54,500 nt of DNA from Clostridia bacterium (lineage in GTDB: Bacteria > Bacillota > Clostridia > Oscillospirales > CAG-272). Below the pieces are notes generated by a model. It was not told where the DNA came from, searched no databases, and was given only the letters and a program-made list of their open reading frames with translations. The translations under genes and the position numbers were made by a program. Positions 18,801 through 26,176 of the stretch are shown here, piece after piece. Each line of letters opens with the position of its first letter. Positions within the stretch are counted from its first letter, which is position 1. The stretch lies in NCBI GenBank assembly GCA_017621755.1, contig JAGASL010000015.1, positions 1 through 54,500 on the forward strand, read 5' to 3'.

Positions 18801-20140
18801 ATCTTGTTGTCACCAAACTGGGAAACAGGCTGGTCGCCAACCGTCATGCTCAGGTCATAAACCACGGTATCGCCCAGCTGCTGCAGCAGCTCCTTGTTCT
18901 CAGGGCTCAGGTTTTCGATCGTCTCGGTCGAGGCGGTGCCAACCGAAATGGCAACCTCCTGACCGCCATACAGCTCCTTCAGACCCTCGTCCGGCTGCAC
19001 GGCGGTATTGTTCTCCAGCACGACCTCCTCGGCCGCGCTGATGTCTACCTTGCCGTTTTCATCAGCCTTTACGGTCTTTTTGGTCTCACCGCAGGCCGCG
19101 CACGTATAGGTGGTAACAGAGCCGTTTACCACGCCCTCGTCAAAGCTGTGCACCAGCTCGTTCTTGTTTTCCGGCACCGGGATCACGGTCGAGGAAAGGG
19201 GAATGCCGCATACACCGCAGATGACGTCCTTGCTGCCGGCAACCTTACAGGTAGCGGGCGTTACCGTTACCTTTTCGGTGTGCTTGATAAACTCGGTGGT
19301 TCTTGTCATGGGCTCGCCGCAATCGGCGCAGGTCGCCTGCTCTACGTATACGTATTGGCAGCCCTCGACCTGCTGCTCACCGACCTCCTGCCAGCCGTTT
19401 TCGTCAGCCCGGTGGTCGACCGGTACCAGCTCTACGCGGTAGGTATCGTCACAATCGTTGCACTTATATTCCTCGTAGCCGCCCTGGCAGGTAGGTGCCT
19501 CTACGTGCACCGGCTCTGTGCCGTATACGTGGCCTCTGGCCGGCTCGGTATGGTCACAATTCGCGCAGGCAGGCCCCTCGGTACAGGTGCCGGCCGACAT
19601 GCTGTGCCCGGTGGCCAGCTGCTGCTGGGTATCTACCGCGCCGCAGACTGTACAGGTGGCGGTAATGTAGCCGTTTTCCACACAGGTGGCCTGGTTGTCG
19701 GTGTTGGGATTCTCCCAATCAAAATCGTGGTCATCGGTCTTCGGGGTGGGGTTGATCCGCTCCGTCTTCCCACACGAGCAGGTAACGAGCGTGTAGCCCT
19801 CCTCCTTACAGGTAGCGCCAACAATCTCTGTTTCCTCCCACGTATCGGGGTGGTCGCAGATGTGGTAAATGTCCTCAAAGATCGTGTTGCCAAGCAAATA
19901 AATGGCATCCTCAGAGTCTACTACGCCATTATTGTCATAGTCACACGGCTGATCAAGCGGATAGATCTCTTCAAAGATCGTATAGCCAAGAAGATGGATA
20001 GCATCCTCAGAATCTACTGTGCCGTCGCGGTTCAAATCGCCCACGGCGTCACGCGCTGCAAAAACGTTGATACTGAACAGAACGGTCGCCATGATAACGA
20101 GCGTTGCTGCAAGCAATATCCTTCTGATCCGTTTACTCAT
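12812..20140 (-). CDS. Giant secreted Cys-module protein with dockerin-like domain
   Basis: This 2,442-aa protein has a signal peptide (about 1-29). Residues ~32-92 are dockerin-like: two calcium loops, DLNRDGTVDSED (35-46) and DYDNNGVVDSED (67-78), each followed by AI(H/Y)LLGxTIFE(E/D)IY. Then come dozens of Cys modules of the type ATC...G...C..CG, usually with a nearby GH or HxY. Around residues 380-510 an LPYELQEGDDPD...GYAVFETNHFSYYTV block resembles a beta domain common in clostridial surface proteins. The C-terminal ~300 residues contain YD/RHS-like strands (YTYDDANNVRTETH, TERTYVYING). No membrane anchor or LPXTG ends the protein, so it is released or held through the dockerin-like region. 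It starts 43 nt after the cohesin-like gene with AAGAGG as ribosome site. Confidence 0.85.
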   Translation of the reverse strand: MSKRIRRILLAATLVIMATVLFSINVFAARDAVGDLNRDGTVDSEDAIHLLGYTIFEEIYPLDQPCDYDNNGVVDSEDAIYLLGNTIFEDIYHICDHPDTWEETEIVGATCKEEGYTLVTCSCGKTERINPTPKTDDHDFDWENPNTDNQATCVENGYITATCTVCGAVDTQQQLATGHSMSAGTCTEGPACANCDHTEPARGHVYGTEPVHVEAPTCQGGYEEYKCNDCDDTYRVELVPVDHRADENGWQEVGEQQVEGCQYVYVEQATCADCGEPMTRTTEFIKHTEKVTVTPATCKVAGSKDVICGVCGIPLSSTVIPVPENKNELVHSFDEGVVNGSVTTYTCAACGETKKTVKADENGKVDISAAEEVVLENNTAVQPDEGLKELYGGQEVAISVGTASTETIENLSPENKELLQQLGDTVVYDLSMTVGDQPVSQFGDNKMTVRLPYELQEGDDPDCIKIWYIGDDGNIQPIDAKYVDGYAVFETNHFSYYTVLRMTPAERCAYYGEHSDEINTVPPTCVTEGYTVTICTRCGRKEISDKKAALGHAWDDGKITKPATCTTTGIKHYDCKACEASYDDIIKATGHNYQVDEAKGKAPSCTETGERYTACMNEGCGDHYIEKLPQLEHDYEVEEHEADCEKDGYKHHKCKNCKHEYDSDYKKAHGHHYEKNGKCKHCAGECKHVYEYGICKHCQNEKEKPVKPDPKPDVPDCQHVYEYTSHEFINQDIKDCSYGVSITETCTACGEERTFRTSEHYQWLVKVDLSNYDTCGKHALDYMTCPCGYATEFLEDPNINEEFMTPEGGQGIRCGECDLYALQDYSIEEDACSSRVSQTISFYFGDAHMFDVSVSMTKEAHALTDVVVNYLGDKASCEGGVVVTATCAVCEKKISYTLYDHLPVITTKIDLAQYGACESHSFTTQSCACGKEQSVSIRGFNRGMTSSNGVYTQFCDACSVMVETVTKRGEVNADCTVIHTRTYTVYADKEAKESLVLSETTYAHEYQAKVELAPGATSCKDGLVITYTCWRCGDSYQDTQKDHYLVEKKLDLSAYGVCEHHNVVVYGCIACDYNTNLWSYTDLYSQKTENGWFYYCESCPLTITQTQTLGERDENCFIRGTRLIVIACGKETVQTITELFSTIAHEYETTYEFAEGSTSCEDGVTVHSTCKHCGDTDDYQTTSHERETVYLDAAEYGICKSHNLQYDQCIICGQIAWIGCDNCYGQKTEEGWIYGCNECDLTLTEIEHEGEKDENCRVTGETHTTAAVGDTVILTGVEKYVGYRHDYQQSYELMEGSKSCEDGVLIIYTCKDCGNSYSKERYGHMTKGQTIDFTAYGGCKFHRGAYEACTICGTVTSIYKLGGFVVQDTAEGTHYTCPSCDVQMIERDVYGEKDENCQVTIYTTMTLLAGKEVLMTAESTGYTDQHNYKQTYTFLGKEQNCKEGVTVREFCTDCSYSKEWQIYEHESFIIDRVALSDHGHACGTGELQIVACPCGEIYQIEENVSRFKTVWNNKEIDGVFHELATYTCACGYQFTLDIYQVKDEFCNATTVRTYTLADGEQLSCSEKSGKSHSTTMKELPDESSVIKYADGSWTEILAYEEYCEDCFASLRKDVYTREYDAKGDCTYERVDAYNYVALSETETIAVPDYTSIYTYVTVPYKFGQGKATITLSNKYIQYDENGKESSWTLYEFLYENSNYCSYKVRETNSGGMDNLRSETAHHGSVSGYALSEGSKTCADGVDRVYYCVLCGEETSRKAYTSNGQHMLSISDVMISEIIDLRTLGAVCEGYLRVYACPCGEKKDIRVDSKCDFGSYGYWQKDENGIEHEYTVYTCAVTDPETCGFKYVVDRWFTTDEDCNETYNCIYYLGVNETNDGYQTTYTISYTNGSKRHEKTDTAIELDENRYFATTACVQCGTVIETVEIANSIRTETNYGYNANGTLSQKNVNKYITVENDRYEYPLLYRYEHYDAEGKMTSWDQNEYQYPNAANGDYCSRVRVWSNSYGSEMVNEEENHNWWWSGDFCTPSPCEQHCNKCGATRIEMVYQTGHSFDYDKEKGLYVCWRCGLESAAGGNGAVGFEDKTLTEGNGTDYVLGWYNNYGDAYTWSVMLVAGERMDFVDVKVVEDGECRLRLDAGAIAAAAEKLGYGKCGYMVRVAFVPTDASGELDYAITLDPHVYTLQEYTTPKDGCFSDVPYTWTYACMFCGETKTVEKYGHFYNNHREERRVLIDMNGNLVVTYIYSNTCEYCGDTDGGSTVTTYLPNGQPLQEERHEDGKLHYTASYTYDYAAGIRTMVIKYADGQTRTEQYDLMRERLLSSYEEYVGGGWNKYEYTYDDANNVRTETHTESGGYTYIRTYEIDTGRHLTYVTKSIDGSITERTYVYINGRRFTASNKWTGAEGDWHQTICEFNVEKDEYTETYTASYLEGAKVTKYRISTGEIIK

Positions 20141-20183
20141 AAAAACAACCTCTTTATGTAAAATATTTCAGATCGACGGTGGC

Positions 20184-22298
20184 TTACTTCTTTCTCTTTT
20201 TGAGAACGAATACAGTGGCGCCCGTTGCCCCTGCCGCAACGACCACAGAGGCCGATACGATCGCAATGATCATGCCGGTATTGTCGTCTGCCTTGGGCGG
20301 CAGCTTATCAAGCTGCTCGGTCTTGGTCTCACCACAGGTGGTGCAGGTATAGGTCTTTGTGCCCTCTGCCTCGGTGGTGGGCTCGGCGGTCACCTCGCCC
20401 GCGTTCCAGGTGTGCTGGGCAAGATCGCTCTGCTCGCCGCAGGCGCAGGCGTGCCAGTGCCCGTTTTCATCGGCGACCCATTCGTCACCGTAAGCGTGCG
20501 TTACCTCTCTGGTGTAGCTGCAGACGTCGCAGGTGGTGTCGCAATCATGTTCAAAGGTGTGAGCCGCTACGTCCTTCTTATCGCCGCAGGCGCAGGCGTG
20601 CCAGTGCTCGCTGGCGCTGGTCGACCAATCGGTGCTGTAGCTGTGCTCGTGCCCCAGCGAGGGGGTGATGATAAATTCACAAATCGTACAGATCTGGTCT
20701 GCTTCCTCGGTAGCCTCAGGGCCGGCTACGTGGGCGGCCTCATCCTTCCTTGTGTGGCAGGTGGTGCATTCGTGCCAGTGCCCGTTTTCATCCTTCTGCC
20801 AGGCCGCTGTGTAGCTGTGGCCAAGCGCATTGCCGCTTGCAAAGGTTTCGCTTCCCTTGGCGCCACACGTGCAGGAGGTATAGTAGGTTGCCGGCTGCTC
20901 GCAGCTGGCGGCGGTGCACAGGTAGGAGGTGGTGGCTACCTTCTCTACGTAGCTGTGGGGCAGGGTAGTGCCTACCGTAAAGGTGGCCGTACCCTTATCA
21001 CCGCAGACGCAGGATTTGTAATAGGTCAGCTTTTCGGTGCAGGAGGCATCGTTTTTCTTGTAGGCAGCGATCTGCACCTCTTTATTATACGTATGCGGCA
21101 AAGTGCTGCCGTAGGGCTGCTCGCATCTGGTGCATACCGCACGCTGGGTGCAGGTGGCTGTGCCGCCCGTGTGACCAAGCGAGGTGCCGGAGGCAAAGGT
21201 CTCCGTTCCGCTCACTACGCCGCACGCGTTACACGACTTCTTGTACACCGCTGCGGCCGTACAGGTGGCGCCCGATACCAGATTCTCTTCCTTTACGTTG
21301 TTTCCATAAACGTGGTCGGCATATTCGGTACCGTTAAAGGTCTCTGTCCCCTTGGCGCCACACACGCAGGAATAATGGTATACCGCGTACGTGGTGCAGG
21401 TGGCGGGGGTCTTTTCAAACTCCTTGGTGGCGCTGCTCTGGTCATAGACATGCGCCGTCTCGCCCTTTCTTTCGGTGCAGCGGCTGCAGGCGAACCAATG
21501 GTTATCGGTATCAGAGGTTAGCGTGTCGCTCCAATCATGGCCCAGCGCTTCGCCTGCCTCAAAGGTTGCGTTTTCATTCTTTTTGCCGCAAGCGTTACAG
21601 GTTTCGTAATAGACGGCCTGGCTGGTACAGGTGGCGGGCTCCTTTTGCGCCTCGATCACCGCGTTTTTGCCGTAATCGTGTGGCTCGGTATTACCGTAAG
21701 AGAAAAACTCCTGGTCGCTTGCCTTCCCGCAGGTCAAGCAGCTCTTCCAGTATTCAGCCGGCTTTTCACAGGTAGCCGGCGCCTTGAGGTACGTATCATC
21801 TACCTTCTCGGTGAAGGAGTGGTTGCAAACAATGTTTACGGTAGCCGCCGTTACGCTGAGGTTGACCTTGCCGATCTTCACCACGGCGTTGATCGTGGTG
21901 GAACCAAAGCCGGCGTCCTCCTTGACCTTGAAGGCCAAAACCAAGACGTCGCCGGTTATATCAGGGTCGTTTCCTGCAGGGTCTTTATCCGGCTTGCACA
22001 GCGCCGTGCCAAGGCCGGGATCGATCGATTGCAGCTGGCCGTTGATCAGCCATCTGCTTTCAGCCTTCACCCATTCTAAGACGGTGGTGTCATAATATTG
22101 ATCGTTCAGCATGACACCAATACTGTCAACCGACGTGGCATCCTGCAATGCCACCGTAACCTTGATTACGTCGCCGCGGTGAGCCTCGCTCACGTCCGCC
22201 GTCAGCGTGGCGGATGGCGTGCCGGCCGCCCATGCGGATACTGTGAATACAGCGATCAGCAGTACGGCTACTATGGCGGCCAGAAGGAATTTTCTCAT
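20184..22298 (-). CDS. Membrane-anchored surface protein with cohesin-like domain and Cys modules
   Basis: This 704-aa protein has a signal peptide (1-25). Residues ~27-155 look like a cohesin-type beta sandwich: ADVSEAHRGDVIKVTVALQD, then YDTTVLEWV, then GDVLVLAFKVKEDAGFGSTTI, the usual order of conserved cohesin segments. About eleven Cys modules follow (e.g. PATCTSQAVYYETCNACG), several carrying DENGHWHACACG. The C terminus is a transmembrane helix (about 677-699) with a KKRKK stop-transfer; the preceding LPPKADDNTG is not a proper LPXTG. It is the first gene of an operon with the dockerin-bearing giant protein and could be its surface anchor. The cohesin call is by pattern only; a related immunoglobulin-like sandwich is the main alternative. 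Confidence 0.8.
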   Translation of the reverse strand: MRKFLLAAIVAVLLIAVFTVSAWAAGTPSATLTADVSEAHRGDVIKVTVALQDATSVDSIGVMLNDQYYDTTVLEWVKAESRWLINGQLQSIDPGLGTALCKPDKDPAGNDPDITGDVLVLAFKVKEDAGFGSTTINAVVKIGKVNLSVTAATVNIVCNHSFTEKVDDTYLKAPATCEKPAEYWKSCLTCGKASDQEFFSYGNTEPHDYGKNAVIEAQKEPATCTSQAVYYETCNACGKKNENATFEAGEALGHDWSDTLTSDTDNHWFACSRCTERKGETAHVYDQSSATKEFEKTPATCTTYAVYHYSCVCGAKGTETFNGTEYADHVYGNNVKEENLVSGATCTAAAVYKKSCNACGVVSGTETFASGTSLGHTGGTATCTQRAVCTRCEQPYGSTLPHTYNKEVQIAAYKKNDASCTEKLTYYKSCVCGDKGTATFTVGTTLPHSYVEKVATTSYLCTAASCEQPATYYTSCTCGAKGSETFASGNALGHSYTAAWQKDENGHWHECTTCHTRKDEAAHVAGPEATEEADQICTICEFIITPSLGHEHSYSTDWSTSASEHWHACACGDKKDVAAHTFEHDCDTTCDVCSYTREVTHAYGDEWVADENGHWHACACGEQSDLAQHTWNAGEVTAEPTTEAEGTKTYTCTTCGETKTEQLDKLPPKADDNTGMIIAIVSASVVVAAGATGATVFVLKKRKK

Positions 22299-22439
22299 GT
22301 TGCTTGTTCACCTTAATAAATAAAATACCAATATATACTACGCCTGAACAAAAGTTAATTCAAGTACAAATTGTAAACATTTTCCGTAACAGAAAAATTT
22401 CAGATTGTTCACAATTTCTTTGAAGAAAATTCATGGGTT

Positions 22440-22715
22440 TAGGCAGGGAATAAATCAAGGCGAAAGCCTTGTATATCATCAATTCCGTAGGAATTGCATA
22501 TCATCAACACGAAGCGTTGTATATCATCAAGCCGCAGGGAATGCACGCTGGTGCGTGATGAGATGCAAGGGCGGCTTGCCGCCCTTGATGATATACGTTC
22601 AATGATATACCAAGCCTGCGGCTTCAGATGAAATTAAATCCGCCTCCTTCTCCTGCCGCAAGGCAGATTTCATCCACCGAAGGTGGATTTCTTCCGACGG
22701 AGGCGGATTTAGTTG
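22440..22715. repeat. Palindromic repeat array upstream of tRNA
   Basis: There is no gene here. Units of the form GTATATCATCAA plus a small hairpin (AAGGCGAAAGCCTT, AATTCCGTAGGAATT, CACGAAGCGTTG) follow one another from about 22458 to 22530, and the element closes with inverted copies TTGATGATATAC at 22586-22597. A second element at about 22634-22711 is bounded by AAATCCGCCTCC and GGAGGCGGATTT, with an internal ATCCACC/GGTGGAT hairpin. The stretch 22299-22440 is AT-rich and holds the promoter of the cohesin-like gene. Confidence 0.75.
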
Positions 22716-22758
22716 AAAAAAACACACATTTGTCCGGTAGACAAATGTGTGTTTTTTT
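22716..22758 (-). terminator. tRNA terminator
   Basis: A perfect 19-bp stem with arms of AAAAAAACACACATTTGTC type and a 5-nt loop follows the tRNA on the minus strand. It ends in a T-run. Confidence 0.92.
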
Positions 22759-22759
22759 C

Positions 22760-22836
22760 TGGTGGGCCATCGGGGACTCGAACCCAGGACCAACCGGTTA
22801 TGAGCCGGTAGCTCTAACCAACTGAGCTAATGGCCC
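22760..22836 (-). tRNA. tRNA with CAU anticodon (Met or Ile2)
   Basis: On the minus strand a full cloverleaf can be drawn: acceptor GGGCCAT paired with ATGGCCC, D-arm AGCTCAGTTGGTTAGAGC, anticodon loop CTCATAA, T-loop GGTTCGAGTCC, and an encoded CCA. The acceptor pairs from the first base, unlike an initiator tRNA. Elongator Met and lysidine-modified Ile2 cannot be separated with certainty; the GGCTCATAACC anticodon arm is like that of many Ile2 genes. It is divergent from alaS. Confidence 0.93.
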
Positions 22837-23023
22837 GCGTGATGCGGTGCGTTTCTCAACGTACCGTCTATTTTATCAAAAATATATGAACAATAAATGT
22901 ATATATCGTGAAAACAATATGAACAAGAACGCAAAAATACTTTGCTGTGTCATAGCGGGACAATTTTTTGTTTTTTTATCCCTTTTCGCTCACCTTTACG
23001 AGTGCTTTTTGCCGAAAAAGATA

Positions 23024-23052
23024 TTGACACCCACCGCCCAAGGTGCTATAAT
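23024..23052 (+). promoter_or_regulatory. Consensus sigma-A promoter of alaS
   Basis: TTGACA, a 17-nt spacer and TATAAT match the consensus at every position. The GGAGG ribosome site lies 10 nt before the alaS ATG. The leader is under 40 nt, too short for a T-box. Confidence 0.92.
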
Positions 23053-23088
23053 ATAATGTAATTTTATGCGTTCCGGAGGAAAAAACAA

Positions 23089-25713
23089 ATGAAATGGACC
23101 TCTCTCAATGACCTGCGTGAAAAGTATCTCTCCTTTTTTGAGAGCAAGGGGCACCTGCGTCTGCCCAGCTTTCCGCTGGTTCCGATCCGTGATAAATCTC
23201 TGCTGCTGATCAATTCCGGCATGGCACCGATGAAAAAGTATTTTACCGGTGAAGAGGAGCCGCCCCGCAACCGCGTGACGACCTGCCAGAAGTGCATCCG
23301 CACACCCGACCTTGAGCGCGTTGGCCACACCGCCCGCCACGGCTCCTTCTTTGAAATGCTGGGCAACTTCTCGTTCGGCGATTATTTTAAGGATGAGGCT
23401 ATTCCGTGGGCGTGGGAGTTTTTGACCGAGACTCTTGAGATCCCGGCTGATCTGCTCTGGCCCTCGATCTACGAGAATGACGAGGAGGCCTATGACCTGT
23501 GGGTCAACAAGGTGGGCGTAGACCCCAAAAAGGTAGTTCGCCTTGGCAAGGCCGATAACTTCTGGGAGCATGGCTCCGGCCCCTGCGGCCCCTGCTCCGA
23601 GATCTATTTTGACCGTGGCGAGAAGTACGGCTGCGGCTCGCCCGACTGTAAGCCGGGCTGCGATTGCGACCGCTATATGGAGATCTGGAACAACGTATTC
23701 TCCCAGTTCAACAACGATGGCAACGGCAATTATACCGACCTGGCGCAGAAGAATATCGATACCGGCATGGGGCTTGAGCGTCTGGCCTGCGTGATGCAGG
23801 GGGTCGATAACATGTTCGAGGTCGATTCGATCCGCAAGATCATCGACGAGGTCTGCGCCATTGCCGGCAAGACCTATGGTGAAAACAAGAAGGAGGATAT
23901 CTCCATCCGCGTGATCACCGACCATATCCGCGGTGCCACCTTCATGATCGCGGACGGCGTTATCCCGTCTAACGAGGGCCGCGGCTACGTGCTTCGCCGT
24001 ATTCTGCGCCGTGCCTGCCGCCATGGCAAGCTGCTGGGCATCGATCACCCCTTCCTTGTTCGCATGTGCGAGGTGGCCATTGGTGAAAGCGTTTCCGCAT
24101 ACCCGGAGCTGGATACCCGTGGCGACTATATTAAAAAGGTCATCTCGATGGAGGAAGAGCGCTTTGATGCGACCATCGACGCCGGCCTTGGCATGCTGAA
24201 TAAGATCATTGCCGATTGCCGCGCAAACGGTAAGTCTACCGTTGACGGGGCAGACGTATTCCGCCTGTACGATACCTACGGCTTCCCGCTGGATCTGACG
24301 AGTGAGATCATCGTTGAGGCGGGCCTTGCCGTAGACGAGGAGGGCTTCAAGACCCTGATGCAGGAGCAGCGTGAGCGCGCCCGCGCCGCGCGCGGCAACA
24401 TCAGCGGCTGGAGCAACGCAGAGGAAAGCGGCCTGGGCGAGCTGCCCAAGACCGTGTTCCACGGCTATGAGAAAGCTGCGTGTGACGCGAAGATCCTGGC
24501 CATTCTCGGCGGCGAAAGCGGCCGCGAGGCATTAGAGGAGATTTCTGAGGGCGAATGCACCATCGTGCTGGATGCCACCACCTTCTACGGTGAGAGCGGC
24601 GGTCAGGTAGGTGATACCGGCGTGCTGAACGGTGCTGCCGGCAGCGCCGAGGTACTGGATACCAAGAAGGCAGAAGGCATCTTCCTGCACGTATGTCGCC
24701 TAAGCGGCGGCGTGCTGCGCGTGGGTGACGATGTACGTGCCGAGATCGATACCGCTCGTCGCGCCGCCATCATGCGTAACCACTCCTGCTGCCATCTGCT
24801 GCAGGCGGCCCTGCGCGAGGTGCTTGGCACCCACGTAGAGCAGGCCGGCTCTTACGTGGAGCCCGGTTATTTCCGCTTTGACTTTACCCACTACGCGGCC
24901 GTTACGGCAGAGGAGCTTGCCCGCGTAGAGGAGATCGTGAATAGCCACATCCTGGCCGGCGAGCCCGGCTCTATGACCGAAATGGCGCTGGAGGAGGCAC
25001 AGAAGCTGGGCGCAATGGCCCTCTTTGGCGAAAAGTACGGCAAGACCGTGCGCGTGGTGCGCATGGGTGATTCCTCGATCGAGTTCTGCGGCGGTACGCA
25101 CGTAGACAGCACCGGCAAGATCGGCCTCTTTAAGGTCATTTCTGAAAGCTCGGTGGCTGCCGGTGTACGCCGTATCGAGGGTACCACCGGCTACGGCGTG
25201 CTGGCACTGATGGGCAAAAAGGATGCCCTGCTGGCCGAGACCGCCAAGGAGCTGAAGGTTCCCAACCCGGCTGACGTGGCCAAGCGCGCCGCCCAGCTGG
25301 AAAGCGAGCTGAAGGAGGCTCGCCGCGAGCTGGAATCGGTCAATGCCAAGCTCTCGGCTGCTAAGCTGGCTACTATTATTGATGGGGCTGTGCAGATTGG
25401 CGCCTACAAGCTGCTGACCGCCCGCCTGGAAATGAAGGTGGATGCCGCGCGCACGCTGTGCGACAGCATTCGTGCCGACCATCCCGACATGGTTGCCGTG
25501 TTTGCCCTGGTCAATGACGGCAAGCTGAATTTTATCGCCTGCTGCGGTGCCGATGCCGTCAAGGCCGGTGCCCACGCCGGTAATATTCTTCGCGCCGTTT
25601 CCGCCGTTTGCGGCGGTAAGGGAGGCGGCCGTCCGGATAGCGCCATGAGCGGCGGTAGCGACCTTTCCAAGATCGACGAGGCGCTTGCCTCTGTTGCCGG
25701 TCTTTTGGGCTAA
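23089..25713 (+). CDS. alaS: Alanyl-tRNA synthetase
   Basis: This 874-aa protein charges tRNA-Ala with alanine in the cytosol. It is full length for bacterial AlaRS. The class II core begins LREKYLSFFESKGHLRLPSFPLVP with the INSGMAPMKKYFTG block; motif 2 and motif 3 regions are intact. The editing domain keeps its zinc ligands: His565 and His569 (HSCCH) and Cys667 and His671 (CGGTH). A coiled-coil (KRAAQLESELKEARRELESV) leads to the C-Ala domain, which ends in the glycine-rich GGKGGGRPDSAMSGG. It stands alone with its own promoter and terminator, divergent from a tRNA gene. No T-box leader is visible. Confidence 0.98.
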   Translation: MKWTSLNDLREKYLSFFESKGHLRLPSFPLVPIRDKSLLLINSGMAPMKKYFTGEEEPPRNRVTTCQKCIRTPDLERVGHTARHGSFFEMLGNFSFGDYFKDEAIPWAWEFLTETLEIPADLLWPSIYENDEEAYDLWVNKVGVDPKKVVRLGKADNFWEHGSGPCGPCSEIYFDRGEKYGCGSPDCKPGCDCDRYMEIWNNVFSQFNNDGNGNYTDLAQKNIDTGMGLERLACVMQGVDNMFEVDSIRKIIDEVCAIAGKTYGENKKEDISIRVITDHIRGATFMIADGVIPSNEGRGYVLRRILRRACRHGKLLGIDHPFLVRMCEVAIGESVSAYPELDTRGDYIKKVISMEEERFDATIDAGLGMLNKIIADCRANGKSTVDGADVFRLYDTYGFPLDLTSEIIVEAGLAVDEEGFKTLMQEQRERARAARGNISGWSNAEESGLGELPKTVFHGYEKAACDAKILAILGGESGREALEEISEGECTIVLDATTFYGESGGQVGDTGVLNGAAGSAEVLDTKKAEGIFLHVCRLSGGVLRVGDDVRAEIDTARRAAIMRNHSCCHLLQAALREVLGTHVEQAGSYVEPGYFRFDFTHYAAVTAEELARVEEIVNSHILAGEPGSMTEMALEEAQKLGAMALFGEKYGKTVRVVRMGDSSIEFCGGTHVDSTGKIGLFKVISESSVAAGVRRIEGTTGYGVLALMGKKDALLAETAKELKVPNPADVAKRAAQLESELKEARRELESVNAKLSAAKLATIIDGAVQIGAYKLLTARLEMKVDAARTLCDSIRADHPDMVAVFALVNDGKLNFIACCGADAVKAGAHAGNILRAVSAVCGGKGGGRPDSAMSGGSDLSKIDEALASVAGLLG

Positions 25714-25751
25714 AAAAGACTGCAAACGCGACCCGTGTGTCGCAAAATGAT

Positions 25752-25790
25752 AAAAAGCAGGGAAAAACCGTACGGTTTTTCCCTGCTTTT
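25752..25790. terminator. Bidirectional terminator after alaS
   Basis: A perfect ~19-bp palindromic stem (AAAAAGCAGGGAAAAACCG and its complement) is flanked by A and T runs between convergent genes. Confidence 0.93.
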
Positions 25791-26030
25791 TTAGCACTGC
25801 CGGTGGGTGACCAGATGTTCCATTTCGTCAATGGCATCCTCGGTCATATCGCACACGTTGTCTACACATTCGCAGCCCATACGCTTGGCTGCTCTTGCCA
25901 GGCCCTTTTTCTTTTTCTTGATGGCCATCACTACCCCGCAAACACCCAGTACCGCAAAGCCTACGACCACACCGCAGATCACCGGGTGGGGAATGATCGA
26001 GCATGGCTCACATTTCTTCTTGCCGCACAT
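25791..26030 (-). CDS. Small Cys-rich membrane protein, unknown
   Basis: This 79-aa protein starts at an ATG with AAGGAGGT 8 nt upstream, a near-perfect ribosome site. It has nine cysteines: C2, C7, C10, C19, C31, C53, C55, C60 and the last residue C79. One hydrophobic helix (17-37) is followed by KKKKK, so the short Cys-rich N terminus should be outside and the acidic C-terminal segment (DMTEDAIDEMEHL) in the cytosol. I recognise no family. It is transcribed divergently from the CwlD-like amidase. Confidence 0.7.
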   Translation of the reverse strand: MCGKKKCEPCSIIPHPVICGVVVGFAVLGVCGVVMAIKKKKKGLARAAKRMGCECVDNVCDMTEDAIDEMEHLVTHRQC

Positions 26031-26176
26031 ATACCGTACCTCCTTTTTTCATAGTATATCCTATTCCAAACCGCCTATACCGGTGACAGGTGTAAAAGGC
26101 GATGTGCGGGATATACTATAGCCTGAGAGAACCGAATATACAGGGCTCTCTTCGGCTATATAGGGAGAGAACGAAT

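Noticed and set aside
15644..20161. A 1,505-codon open frame on the plus strand opposite the giant Cys-module gene
   Set aside because: It is the shadow of a biased, repetitive coding sequence. It has no ribosome site, its protein is low-complexity, and the opposite strand has a signal peptide, dockerin loops and regular modules.
20184..20300. LPXTG sorting signal in the 704-aa protein
   Set aside because: The C-terminal LPPKADDNTG does not match LPXTG or a known variant. The helix and KKRKK tail support a membrane anchor only.
23024..23088. T-box leader for alaS
   Set aside because: The distance from the -10 box to the ATG is under 40 nt, far too short for a T-box.
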